From Streptomyces sp. NBC_00162 (GTDB lineage Bacteria; Actinomycetota; Actinomycetes; Streptomycetales; Streptomycetaceae), in assembly GCF_024611995.1 (NCBI RefSeq), contig NZ_CP102509.1, forward strand, positions 62,001 to 126,000: DNA of 64,000 bases, in the 5' to 3' direction. This document shows, piece by piece, positions 45,701-53,605 of the stretch. Below the pieces are notes generated by a model, which saw only the letters and a program-made list of their open reading frames with translations, made no database searches and was not told where the DNA came from. Position numbers and translations under genes: made by a program. How positions within the stretch are numbered: position 1 is the first letter of the stretch; the number at the start of each line of letters is the position of its first letter.

Positions 45701-46000
45701 GACACCGCCCACACCCTCGCCCGCTGGCATGCCGACGGTGTCCTGCCCGATCTGGATGCCGCCCGCCGCACCGTGCACAAGGTCCTGGACGTCGAAGAAA
45801 CCTCCGAAGTGCTCTACCGCGACCTGCTGACCATCGAAGGGGCTGCGGGCAACGACGCCGCGGTCCGCCGGACCGTCGCCCGCATCCAGCAGATGGCACG
45901 CACCTACGACCTGACCCTCGAAGACGCCACCGAGGACACCATCACCCTGGTCCTCTCCGGCAAGCCCGCCCCCACCGACACACACACGGTGCGGGCCTGA
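42704..46000 (+). CDS. Giant LysM - membrane - BTAD protein, three frame breaks
   Basis: About 1100 residues if joined. AGAAGGGG precedes ATG 42704. Two N-terminal helices (RGLLSLAVLLALLGGL; GQVFLLALAAAGWAGWAA), two LysM domains (SLWSIAEASLGDGQRWEEIA; YTVRDGDSLSTIAAEQLG), a proline-rich linker, another helix (WALIGGIGTLLAASLAGALG), about 350 residues of unknown type, and a C-terminal BTAD-like region (VRIDVLGSLRITGSGISA to SGKPAPT). Breaks near 42745, 43665-43685 and 45158-45162 each need one extra base. Last gene of the Tad operon; a wall-binding, signal-linked regulator is an inference. Confidence 0.7.
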
Positions 46001-46073
46001 GATTGTCATTGGAAAGTTCTTTAACCTTGGGGCGCTCGATGGGTTGTCAGCGGTGGCTGGCAGGATCACAGGC

Positions 46074-46628
46074 GTGGCAGATTTCGGTGATCTTGTGGAG
46101 CGGGTAGCAGAGCGCGCTGGGTCCGAAGCGGAGGCACTGACTTCTCCTGTGACTGAGGAGGAGCTGGCTTCTGCAGAAGCCGCTCTCGGTATGGCACTGC
46201 CCCCGCTACTCGCCAGGCTGTATCGAGAGGTCGCCAATGGCGGCTTCGGCCCTGGCTACCAGCTCTTTCCGTTGGTGGGGCAGGGAGAGACTGCCGTCGA
46301 GGCATTCCGTACCGAGCGAGCTCAGTCGGCGGGTGAGGACGATCCGCACTGGCCGACCGGGATTCTGCCGATCTTGACCTGGGGTTGCGGGATGTTCGCT
46401 GCCGTGGATTGCCATAGTGAGGCGGGAACTGTACTGCTCTTCGAGCCGAACGCCGGCGAGGACGGCTGGGAGCACGCCTGGTTCGTCGATGCCGATAGCC
46501 TGAACGCGTGGCTGGAGACGTGGCTCTCTGGCACCGGGTGGTACGAGGCGGAGGCATTCGAGGAAACTGAGACGAGTGAGCCGCAGCCTTGGAAGCCCGC
46601 CGCTACCCGACTGTCCGCCTCCAAATGA
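46074..46628 (+). CDS. SUKH/SMI1-KNR4 family protein
   Basis: 184 residues from GTG 46074; in-frame starts at 46044 and 46053 are possible. Core motifs: ELASAEAALGMALPPLLARL, YREVANGGFGPGYQLFPLVG, GILPILTWGCGMFAAVDC. Family members often act as immunity proteins. It is a different subtype from the SUKH protein at 19075. No toxin gene was found beside it. Confidence 0.8.
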   Translation: MADFGDLVERVAERAGSEAEALTSPVTEEELASAEAALGMALPPLLARLYREVANGGFGPGYQLFPLVGQGETAVEAFRTERAQSAGEDDPHWPTGILPILTWGCGMFAAVDCHSEAGTVLLFEPNAGEDGWEHAWFVDADSLNAWLETWLSGTGWYEAEAFEETETSEPQPWKPAATRLSASK

Positions 46629-46785
46629 GCCGATCGGGCACTCAGCTTGAGCCTGCGGCCTCGAACAGCACCTCGAACTGGGTAGCTCACCTGGTCATTC
46701 GCCGGACGTGCGGGCGGCCTCCGTCTGATCATGCGCTCCGACCAAGCTGCACGTGACCCCGACGAAGGCCGTGAGGGTGAGTCTG

Positions 46786-47095
46786 CGAACTCATCGGACA
46801 GCCTCCCCAGTCAGTGACCGGTCAGCGTAGCGGCACCTCCACTCACCGGCCCGCTCCGCGCACGTAACCATGCCCACGGCCCGCGGCGCGGGCAGCGGTC
46901 AGGGTCCGGAGTCGTGGTGACCGGTGACATGGAATTCGGTCATGACTGGTGACCGGCGAGCCGCCGATCGGTCACACCAGTCACCGGCGCTCGAATCGGG
47001 CCTCGTCACCGGTCACCGGGGCCCGAATCGGTCACACGAGGATCGGTCAGCACTCACCGGCCCGCTCCACACCAGTCACCAGACCCACGGCCCAT
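46786..47095. repeat. GGTSACC-type repeat array 1
   Basis: Interrupted palindromes of the form GGTCACC or GGTGACC, often in tandem (ATCGGTCACACCAGTCACC, CGTCACCGGTCACCGG). The first 210 bases (46786-46998) are a near-copy of 51101-51306, including the CGAACTCAT that encodes the start of the 51109 gene. No gene is seen in 46630-47540. Confidence 0.75.
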
Positions 47096-47547
47096 TGCGC
47101 CAGCGGTAGTCAGGGGTGATGAGACCTCGGAAAACGGCTGTGGCGGATATTTTGTGACGGCCAGTTCTAAACATCCGCCATGACCGGCTGGCTTTGTACA
47201 CGTCGAAGAGCAGCGTTTCGACAGCAGTTCGCGAGTCACCCTGGCCATCGGCGCCGAGCCGCTGTTCATGACGACGGGAGGCACCGCCCACCGCTGGAAA
47301 GTCGTACCGACGGTCTGGGCGTCCCCCAGGCTGGGTCCGGCCTTCGGGGAGCATCGGTACAGCGCTGCTCCGGGACAACGGCTGCCTCGGCGGTGGGCGG
47401 GTCTTCTGGGCCGCCGACCTGTGACCCGCACGCCGTCGGACGAGGCGTCTGGGCGACACGGCAGCTTCGGACATTTATCCCCGTATCCGGTACGACCGCG
47501 TGCTAATGATAGGGGGCAAATAGTCCCAAAGCAGGAGGTATACGAAG
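47096..47547. other. Gap with gene relics
   Basis: No intact gene. A frame at about 47190-47330 has protein-like composition (DSSSRVTLAIGAEPLFMTTG) but no start and no family. TGGCGGAT (47141-47148) and ATCCGCCA (47173-47180) form an inverted repeat. The end holds the promoter region of the next gene. Confidence 0.4.
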
Positions 47548-47814
47548 ATGCGCACAACTCTTCTCCGTGTGACGGCAGCGCTGGGTGCCGCGGCAGTGCT
47601 GGCTATCTGCGGCGCCGGCGCGGCCAGCGCCGACGGCGTCGGCAACGCGGGAGTCGGCAACGCAGGCGTCGGCAACGCAGGCGCTTTCAACGGCGGCATC
47701 GGCAACGCTGGCATCGCCAACTGGGGTCTGGGCAACGCGGGAATCGCCAACACGGGAATCGGCAGCCACGGCATCGGCAACACCGGCATCGGCAGCTCCG
47801 GCATCGGCAATTGA
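47548..47814 (+). CDS. Small secreted GNxGx-repeat protein
   Basis: 88 residues. A perfect AGGAGG precedes ATG 47548. Signal peptide (LLRVTAALGAAAVLAICGAG, cleavage after ASA) then a mature part of about 60 residues built almost wholly of five-residue repeats: GVGNA GVGNA GVGNA GAFNG GIGNA GIANW GLGNA and so on to GIGSS GIGN. This is the MPTR-like pentapeptide pattern known from mycobacterial PPE proteins, which may form a right-handed beta-helix. No partner is visible. Role unknown. Confidence 0.8.
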   Translation: MRTTLLRVTAALGAAAVLAICGAGAASADGVGNAGVGNAGVGNAGAFNGGIGNAGIANWGLGNAGIANTGIGSHGIGNTGIGSSGIGN

Positions 47815-48171
47815 GACGGGCTCACGGCCCCCGCACCACCGGGTCACACGACGCGCCCGGCTGACGCCGGGCCGGTCCACCCGGGCTGCCCGCTCCACCA
47901 GCGGCCGGCCCGGGTGTGAGGCCGCGCTGAAGGGCTACGGGCGCGAGCGCACCGCGCTGAAGAAGCAGTACGAGCCCGTGAACTGGCTCTGGTCGGACAG
48001 TGCGGCCACCGTGAACCATCTCTGACGATCCATCATCTCGGTCGCCTTGCCGGGTGCGGTGTGGCTGATAGTGCGGCCCGCGGACCTCAAGTCCGTCCAG
48101 CGCACCCTTCGCTCCCAGGGCCAGCAGCCGATCCAGGGGCGCGACTATAACTGTCACTCAGCGTGCAGGCT
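47815..48171. other. Gap with gene relics
   Basis: Short protein-like stretches in different frames (YGRERTALKKQYEPVNWLW at about 47937-47995; VWLIVRPADLKSVQRTLRSQ at about 48058-48117) look like parts of one decayed or frame-broken gene. No start, end or family could be set. Confidence 0.35.
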
Positions 48172-48193
48172 CCACGGAATGTGAGCCAGAACC
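48172..48193. repeat. Solo 22-bp insertion-sequence-like terminal repeat
   Basis: It matches the MITE right terminal repeat with three changes (CCACGGAATG then TGAGCCAGAACC). It has no partner nearby. Confidence 0.5.
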
Positions 48194-48369
48194 CGAGTTT
48201 TGACAGCCCTGGGGAACTTGCCATGGCTGGCAGCATCAGGGTGCCCCTGGTGAAAAATCCTGGTCATGCCGCAGATGTCCAAGGTCGATTTGTACGCGGC
48301 GATCCGACGTGATCATTGTGCGGGCATGAGCTGAGGAAACCGCCAAGGCCGGCTGACCGCCCGAGGTGC

Positions 48370-49449
48370 TGTGGACGGTCACGTAATTCCCCAGGGCTAC
48401 GATCACGTGATTCCCCAGGCTGTCATCCCGACGTTCCGGAGGGGTGTCCGGAGGCCGGCGTGCCTGACAGCAGCCCGGACTACCGACCCGAGCAGGGCCA
48501 CGCGAATTCACATGACAGCTGTGGTTGGCTCCACGACCATTGGCTGATGACCATGCAACCGGACCTTCTCAGCCTGAGCATCGTGTGCCCACCGCCTGAC
48601 GAGGGCGGCGTGGAGGTCCGCCCGATCGTCAATGGCGGGGATCTTCTGGCTGATGTGGGCCCTGGCGGCGTGGGAGGCTCCCGGTACCTGGGAGTGGGCC
48701 CCCGGTATCTGTTGGACCGGGACGGGTCGTTGCATGCCACCGCGACGCCCCACGAGGCTCGTCTCGCTTGGTCGGGGTGTGGTGTGGAGGAGTGCTGCGG
48801 TGCCCTGTACGTGACGGTCACGCGTGACGGGGATCATGTTGTCTGGGCGGGCTGGCGCGACCCGGCCAACCAGGACGTCTCCCTGCCGGAGCTTCGGTTC
48901 ACCGCAGCTCAGTACGAGGCCGAAGTCCTGCGAGCCGGAGAGGACCGTAGCTGGGAGTGGCCGGCAGGAGCAGTTGCGCGGCTGCTTGAGGCGGGGCTGA
49001 GGGGACGCGGGGACTGGCTCCTCCGGTGGGAGTGCGAGTTGCAAGACGTCTGGGCCTCCCGCAAGCAACCCGACCGAATCCACGTCATCCTGATGCATCC
49101 CCCTAACGGGCCCGATACGGATCTGCCCTGGATCCAGTTCGGGATGACTCTCCCGATTTCCGCGGACGACCCATCGGACCAGGCCGAGCGCCTTGAAGCG
49201 CAGCTGACCGCTGGCGATCCCCGTGCCACCGCCGAGGTCTGGGGAGGTTCGCATGATGCCGAGCAACTGGGCTACCCATGGCCGCCGGTCGACCCGCTGC
49301 TCACGTGAACGCCAGGGAGAGGCGGGCTCGGACCCTGCCATTGGGCATCCACTCGCAACCGCCATCCCCATGGGGAAACGTGACCGTGCGGGTGGGGAAT
49401 TGCGTGACGCCGATCATGTAGATCGTGGGGAAATGCGTGACCGTCGACA
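48370..49449. mobile_element. IS21-ended, transposase-less cassette of 1080 bp
   Basis: The ends begin TG and finish CA and are inverted: TGTGGACGGTCACGTAATTC on the left and TGTCGACGGTCACGCATTTC read inward on the right (21 of 24 identical overall). Both sides carry subterminal copies of the GTCACGNNATTCCCC motif (one on the left at 48401, two on the right at about 49366 and 49390), as in IS21 ends. GGTGC is duplicated on both flanks (48365-48369 and 49450-49454). No istA or istB is inside, only one unknown gene. Confidence 0.8.
48547..49308 (+). CDS. Unknown passenger protein of the IS21-ended cassette
   Basis: 253 residues from ATG 48547, chosen because the composition becomes protein-like there; no strong ribosome site. 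Mixed alpha/beta: LLSLSIVCPPPDEGGVEVRP, CCGALYVTVTRDGDHVVWAG, RWECELQDVWASRKQPDRIH. No signal, membrane or nucleotide motif. It fills most of the element, so it is its cargo. Family not recognised. Confidence 0.6.
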   Translation: MTMQPDLLSLSIVCPPPDEGGVEVRPIVNGGDLLADVGPGGVGGSRYLGVGPRYLLDRDGSLHATATPHEARLAWSGCGVEECCGALYVTVTRDGDHVVWAGWRDPANQDVSLPELRFTAAQYEAEVLRAGEDRSWEWPAGAVARLLEAGLRGRGDWLLRWECELQDVWASRKQPDRIHVILMHPPNGPDTDLPWIQFGMTLPISADDPSDQAERLEAQLTAGDPRATAEVWGGSHDAEQLGYPWPPVDPLLT

Positions 49450-49468
49450 GGTGCGACTCGACGGCCCG

Positions 49469-49506
49469 CCTCAGGGCTGGACAGCCAGCCGGGGCCAGCC
49501 CTGAGG
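49469..49506. terminator. Bidirectional hairpin terminator
   Basis: CCTCAGGGCTGG (49469-49480) and CCAGCCCTGAGG (49495-49506), a perfect 12-bp stem with a 14-base loop, directly after the dihydrofolate-reductase-family gene on the minus strand. Confidence 0.7.
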
Positions 49507-49511
49507 ACCGG

Positions 49512-50156
49512 TCATTTTCGCCAGAACAGGTGGTGCGTCACACCGCTCGGGCTGGGCACGACCTCGAGGTGGAACCGGTCGAGCAGCTCTTCGGGTGACT
49601 CCCAGAGTCGTACTCCGGACCCGAGCTTCACCGGTGAGACCGCCACGTGCATGGTGTCGACGAGGTCGGCGTCAAGGAACTCCCGGATGGTGGTGGCCCC
49701 GCCGCCGAGCCGGACGTCCTTGCCCTGCGCCGCTTCCCGTGCCAGTTCGAGGACCGCGGCCGGGTCGCCGTCGACGAAGTGGAACGTGGTGTCGGAGAGC
49801 GTGAACGAAGGACGCTTGTGGTGGGTCATCACGAACACCGGGGTGTGGAACGGGGGCTCTACACCCCACCAGCCGCGCCAGTCGTGGTCTTCCCAGGGCC
49901 CGCGCTGGGGCCCGAATTTGTTGCGGCCCATGATCTCGGCCCCGATGTTGCGTGCGTAGTCTCGCGTGAGGTAGTCGTCGAGGCCCCGGCTCCCTCCGGG
50001 GTCGGTGCGCATGGGCCAGCTCGCGGTGGCACCGGCCCAGGAGAACAGCCTCTCGGGATCGACATGCCCAAATGGCCTCTCGAGGGTCTGGTCCTCACCG
50101 GCACCGATCCCATCACTCGAGACGTTGAAGTTCTGGACTCTCAGCAGCTGAGCCAC
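49512..50156 (-). CDS. RibD C-terminal / dihydrofolate-reductase family protein
   Basis: 214 residues from GTG 50156 with AGGAGGAG upstream. RibD_C-type fold: MAQLLRVQNFNVSSDGIG, AEIMGRNKFGP, VFVMTHHKR, DVRLGGGATTIREFLDADLV, the last being the conserved NADPH-binding GGxxT element. Such proteins are stand-alone reductases of unknown substrate. A self-contained gene with its own terminator. Confidence 0.85.
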   Translation of the reverse strand: MAQLLRVQNFNVSSDGIGAGEDQTLERPFGHVDPERLFSWAGATASWPMRTDPGGSRGLDDYLTRDYARNIGAEIMGRNKFGPQRGPWEDHDWRGWWGVEPPFHTPVFVMTHHKRPSFTLSDTTFHFVDGDPAAVLELAREAAQGKDVRLGGGATTIREFLDADLVDTMHVAVSPVKLGSGVRLWESPEELLDRFHLEVVPSPSGVTHHLFWRK

Positions 50157-50475
50157 GTGCTCCTCCTGTGTTGTCGACGACGATGGTGAGACTTGCCGGG
50201 CCGGGAAAACTCATCGCTGCGTCCGTGACCGGTCAGAAACTGGGCTACCCAGAGTATTCCGACCTGGGAGGTTTGCGCGGTTTGGGCAGGCAGGCTCCTG
50301 TCGTGAGGGGGCGTCCGCCCCTCTGCGGAGCCCTTCACTTTCTGCTCGGTCATCGAGGAGGCTTCAACGTGCTGTCACAGACGGCGGCCAGCCATGCAGT
50401 GACGTGATTTCTCGCGAACATTCAGGCCAACCGTCGACCGCCAACTGACGCCCGAACCGATGGACAATCGCTGCT
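50157..50475. other. Gap without a supported gene
   Basis: No convincing gene. Contains a short GC-rich imperfect hairpin near 50306-50330 (GGGGCGTCCGCCCC). A short frame ending at 50407 (GFNVLSQTAASHAVT) might be a relic. Confidence 0.4.
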
Positions 50476-50483
50476 GCTTGAAG

Positions 50484-50625
50484 GGTTCTGGCTCAACTTC
50501 TGTGGTGACAGCTCGACGCTCAGTACTTCGGGACGCTGCACAATGAGAACCAGCAGGTCAGCGCGTTGGCCCGAGGGTGGGCACGAGCGCGCCCGGCGCA
50601 GCTCCACAGAAGTTGAGCCAGAACC
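50484..50625. mobile_element. 142-bp MITE with 22-bp terminal repeats
   Basis: Perfect inverted repeats 50484-50505 (GGTTCTGGCTCAACTTCTGT then GG) and 50604-50625 enclose 98 bp without coding capacity. GCTTGAAG is duplicated exactly on both sides (50476-50483 and 50626-50633). An 8-bp target duplication and GG ends fit ISL3-family mobilisation. Solo ends of the same type occur at 16932 and 48172. Confidence 0.85.
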
Positions 50626-50662
50626 GCTTGAAGTGAACGAAGCCACGCGGCCGTACAGCCAC

Positions 50663-51109
50663 TCAGGCCGTCGGAGCGCGCAGTGCATCCCTGGCGTACC
50701 GTGCCGCGGCGAGGACCTCGGCGCGGGCGGCGCGCTCGCTGGCCGGCGGGCGGTTCTGCCACTCGGCACGCACCTCAGCCACCGCCACGCAAACAGCCTG
50801 AACCTCCGCCACCAGGTCCGCTTCGAGCTCCTGGGACTGCGGGCCGGTCACCATCACCGTGCCGTGAAGACCGTACGGCAGCTCGATCCCCCGCCACACC
50901 GAAGCCAGCACCCACACGGCCAGGTTCAGCGGAAGCCGCTCTGCCTGCCCATTGCCATGCACGTGGAGCACAGCACGGCGGTGGTAGACCCCCGTATCCG
51001 CCGGGCCTGCGACCCCGGCCCGGATCAGCAAGGCCCTTTGCAGCTCATCATCAGACCACGGCATCAGGGTCGTTCCACCGTCGGGATCGACACACAGCAC
51101 CGAACTCAT
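50663..51109 (-). CDS. Hypothetical protein
   Basis: 148 residues from ATG 51109. MSSVLCVDPDGGTTLMPWSD leads into a helix-rich body (ELQRALLIRAGVAG, LEADLVAEVQAVCVAVAEVR) ending ARYARDALRAPTA. No membrane or signal. Its first codons are repeated at 46786 together with its upstream repeat array, so the array may be its regulatory region. Function unknown. Confidence 0.55.
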   Translation of the reverse strand: MSSVLCVDPDGGTTLMPWSDDELQRALLIRAGVAGPADTGVYHRRAVLHVHGNGQAERLPLNLAVWVLASVWRGIELPYGLHGTVMVTGPQSQELEADLVAEVQAVCVAVAEVRAEWQNRPPASERAARAEVLAAARYARDALRAPTA

Positions 51110-51765
51110 CGCACAGCCTCCCCAGTCAATGACCGGTCAGCGTAGCGGCCTCCACTCACCGGCCCGCTCCGCGCAAGTCACCAGGCTCGGCCCGCGGCGC
51201 GGGTAGCGGTCGGGGTCACGAGCCGTGGTGACCGGTGACATGGAATTCGGTCATGACCGGTGACCGACGAGCCGCCGATCGGTCACCAGTCCCCGGCGCT
51301 CGGATCGGTCACGCGAGGATCGGTCAGCACTCACCGGCCCACCCCGCACCACTCACCAGGCCCACGGCCAGCTGCGGGGGCGGTGGTCGGGGTCTCGGTG
51401 ACCGGTGACCAGTGCCGAGGAAATCGGTCGTGACCGGTGACCGACGAGCCGTCAATCGGTCACCGGGCACCCGGGCCCAGATCGGTCACCAGTCACCGGC
51501 CCCCTCCTGCACCAGTCACCAGCCCACGCCCCGCAGCGCGGGACGGTCGACGTCTCGGTGACCGATGACCCGTCGATCGGTGACCGGTCACCCGGCCCGG
51601 GATCGGTCACCATTCGCTGGCCACCAGCCCGGTCGCCTGTCAGCCCAGGCCTAAGCCACCGCGGCAGCCCCACTCACCGGTGATCTGCGAGCCGTCGATC
51701 GGTCACCAGTCCCAGCGCTCGGATCGGTCACCCGAGGATCGGCCTCCACTCACGGCCCGCTCCTG
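51101..51765. repeat. GGTSACC-type repeat array 2, with a 160-170 bp higher-order unit
   Basis: About 30 GGTCACC/GGTGACC-type sites by eye. A larger unit recurs: the TGACCGGTGAC block appears near 51226 and 51398, with a variant near 51558, each followed by an ATCGGTCACC group and a CTCACCGG or GTCACCAG tail, spacing about 160-171 bases. No credible reading frame spans the array. Confidence 0.8.
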
Positions 51766-51805
51766 GGCCTGATTCCCAATGACCGTTGTCAAGCGTCGAG
51801 GGTGA

Positions 51806-52336
51806 CTATGGGGTGGCTGATGTCACGCCGATGGCACGGCGGAACCTTGCCCACAGAGAGGTCGGCGAGGCGGCGCCGGAAGCTTCGGCAGGAGAGCTGG
51901 TCTCCTGTGATGTGGCGATCTGCTCTGCTCGAACATCATGGGCGTCTCCGCGGAACGCGACGGCGTCCTCCCCGATCCCGACTGTCTCCAGGAGGGTGTC
52001 CAGGGCCTTGTCGGCTTGCTCGTGCGGCTGGGTGAGCCAGACATACGAGACGCCGAGCGGATTGCCGTCGTGCTTGCTGATCGCGAAGCTGAACCCTTCC
52101 AGCCGGAACAGAACGACATCGAGCTCGTCCAACCCGTCCCACGACCGCTCCACGTGCAGACGCAGCCGCTGAGCGACCGGCTGCACCGACAGCGCCAGCA
52201 CTCCGATCATCTGGAACAGCGGGGCGGAGTGCTCCCAGACGCTGTACTGGTTGGCGGGGTTCTTGCCTGTGTAGTAGGGCGGCTGCGTGGCCGGCTGCCA
52301 GTCGGGCTCAGGCCCCGGGACCTCGATCTCTGTCAC
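51806..52336 (-). CDS. Hypothetical protein
   Basis: 176 residues from GTG 52336 with GGAGGAG upstream. Acidic, starting TEIEVPGPEPDWQPATQPP, then ENPVW-like aromatic stretches (YSVWEHSAPLFQMIGVLALS) and a beta-rich core (DELDVVLFRLEGFSFAISKH). No signal or membrane helix. Possibly transcribed with the 53462 gene. Unknown. Confidence 0.6.
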   Translation of the reverse strand: MTEIEVPGPEPDWQPATQPPYYTGKNPANQYSVWEHSAPLFQMIGVLALSVQPVAQRLRLHVERSWDGLDELDVVLFRLEGFSFAISKHDGNPLGVSYVWLTQPHEQADKALDTLLETVGIGEDAVAFRGDAHDVRAEQIATSQETSSPAEASGAASPTSLWARFRRAIGVTSATP

Positions 52337-52549
52337 AGCAGCTCCTCCCCACGGCCACCCGCCAACTGGTGATCAACCTACCTTCACCAGGATGGTCGGC
52401 CTTATACGGCGCCGGTCAGGACTGGTAGCGGTGGCTGGGCTGTGACGCTAGGCGGGGAGCCCGAAGCCCATACCCGTCATTGACGGTTACCTATCTCGCG
52501 GCCATGTGACTTCCCGTTAGGAGGCGACAGGCGGCGGTCAGCGTCCCCA

Positions 52550-52627
52550 TGAGGGAATGTGACCACCTGGGTGGGGAACTACCTGACGCCGAACTGGCCG
52601 AGGTGGGGAATGGGGCGACCGTCGCCA
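52550..52627. mobile_element. Relic IS21-type right end
   Basis: Three spaced copies of the TGGGGAA-x-GTGAC motif type (starting near 52553, 52571 and 52603) and a CA terminus at 52627, the same layout and orientation as the right end of the 48370-49449 cassette. No matching left end or duplication was found. It touches the 3' side of the 52647 gene. Confidence 0.5.
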
Positions 52628-52646
52628 TCCCAGGTCGGCGGTCGGA

Positions 52647-53462
52647 TCAGGGGGCCCAGGGCAGTCGTACGGCCTCGATCTCTGAGTCGTTGAGGAGGGC
52701 CTCGACGAGCGGGGCCGGGCCGGCGACCTTGGTGGCCCACACGTCGTAGTCCGTGCACAGGACCCAGGACCCGTCGTGGGCCCAGAGGTTGGAGGGGGTC
52801 CAGCACTCTTCTTCGGGGTGGTCGTACAAGGCCTTGGCGTCCGCGAGCCGACCGGCCCGGACGTGCAGGTTGTCGAAGTCCTTGGCCCTTTGCCCGAGCG
52901 GGGTGTAGTAGGCCAGGCAGCGGGTGTCCGCGCCCTGAGGGCTGTGCTCGGTGAGGATCTCGACCAGTCGGTTCCAGTCGGCACGGTCCAGGCTGCCCTC
53001 GGACGGACCGGTGATACCGACCGGCCAGCCGCCCGTCTCGCGGAGAGAAGGGAAGGACGTGTAGCAGGGCAGGCACCCCTCGGCGGCCACAGGATCTCCG
53101 GTCCGCCGGGCGAGCTCAGCCCAGCGCAGGCGGCGATAGCGTGGCCCGGGGTGCTCGCCTGTGGACTTGGCGAAGGTGTCCGAGGGGTCGGTGAGCACTT
53201 CCGCGGGGTCGAGACCCGGGATGATCTCTGGGCTGGTGCTGTTCCTGTTCAGGAAGGCCCTCCGGTACTCGACGTACGACCTGCCGAAAGGCCCGAGTTC
53301 ATGTTCGTACATGGCATGGAGTACCCAGGCCGCGTCGGGCAGCGCCGGCGGCATGAACCCGGTGAGCCCGTCCTCGGCGGCCAGTTCCCTCAGCCAGTCG
53401 GTCTCCGCGGGCGCGGCGAGCGGCCAGCGGGCGGTCGCCAGAGCGGCGGAGGTCTCGTACAT
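52647..53462 (-). CDS. Hypothetical protein
   Basis: 271 residues from ATG 53462. Starts MYETSAALATARWPLAAPAE and includes ALPDAAWVLHAMYEHE, CLPCYTSFPSLRETGGWPVG and DGSWVLCTDYDVWATKVAGP. No signal or membrane segment. The composition recalls immunity-type or SUKH-neighbour proteins in Streptomyces, but no family is certain. It stops 20 bases from the IS21 relic end. Confidence 0.6.
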   Translation of the reverse strand: MYETSAALATARWPLAAPAETDWLRELAAEDGLTGFMPPALPDAAWVLHAMYEHELGPFGRSYVEYRRAFLNRNSTSPEIIPGLDPAEVLTDPSDTFAKSTGEHPGPRYRRLRWAELARRTGDPVAAEGCLPCYTSFPSLRETGGWPVGITGPSEGSLDRADWNRLVEILTEHSPQGADTRCLAYYTPLGQRAKDFDNLHVRAGRLADAKALYDHPEEECWTPSNLWAHDGSWVLCTDYDVWATKVAGPAPLVEALLNDSEIEAVRLPWAP

Positions 53463-53605
53463 CAGCTCAGGATATGAGCACAGATCCGGTGCTGCTCAGG
53501 CGCCTGCCCGGTCTAGACTCGGCTGTCCTCCTGGCGTAGTCGTCACGGAAGAGCGGTCAGAACCCTTCAGTTGGCGAGTCTCGCCAGACAAGGTGCTCAG
53601 TCGTG

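Noticed and set aside
46786..51765. CRISPR array
   Set aside because: Repeats are short, in both orientations, unevenly spaced, and no cas gene is present.
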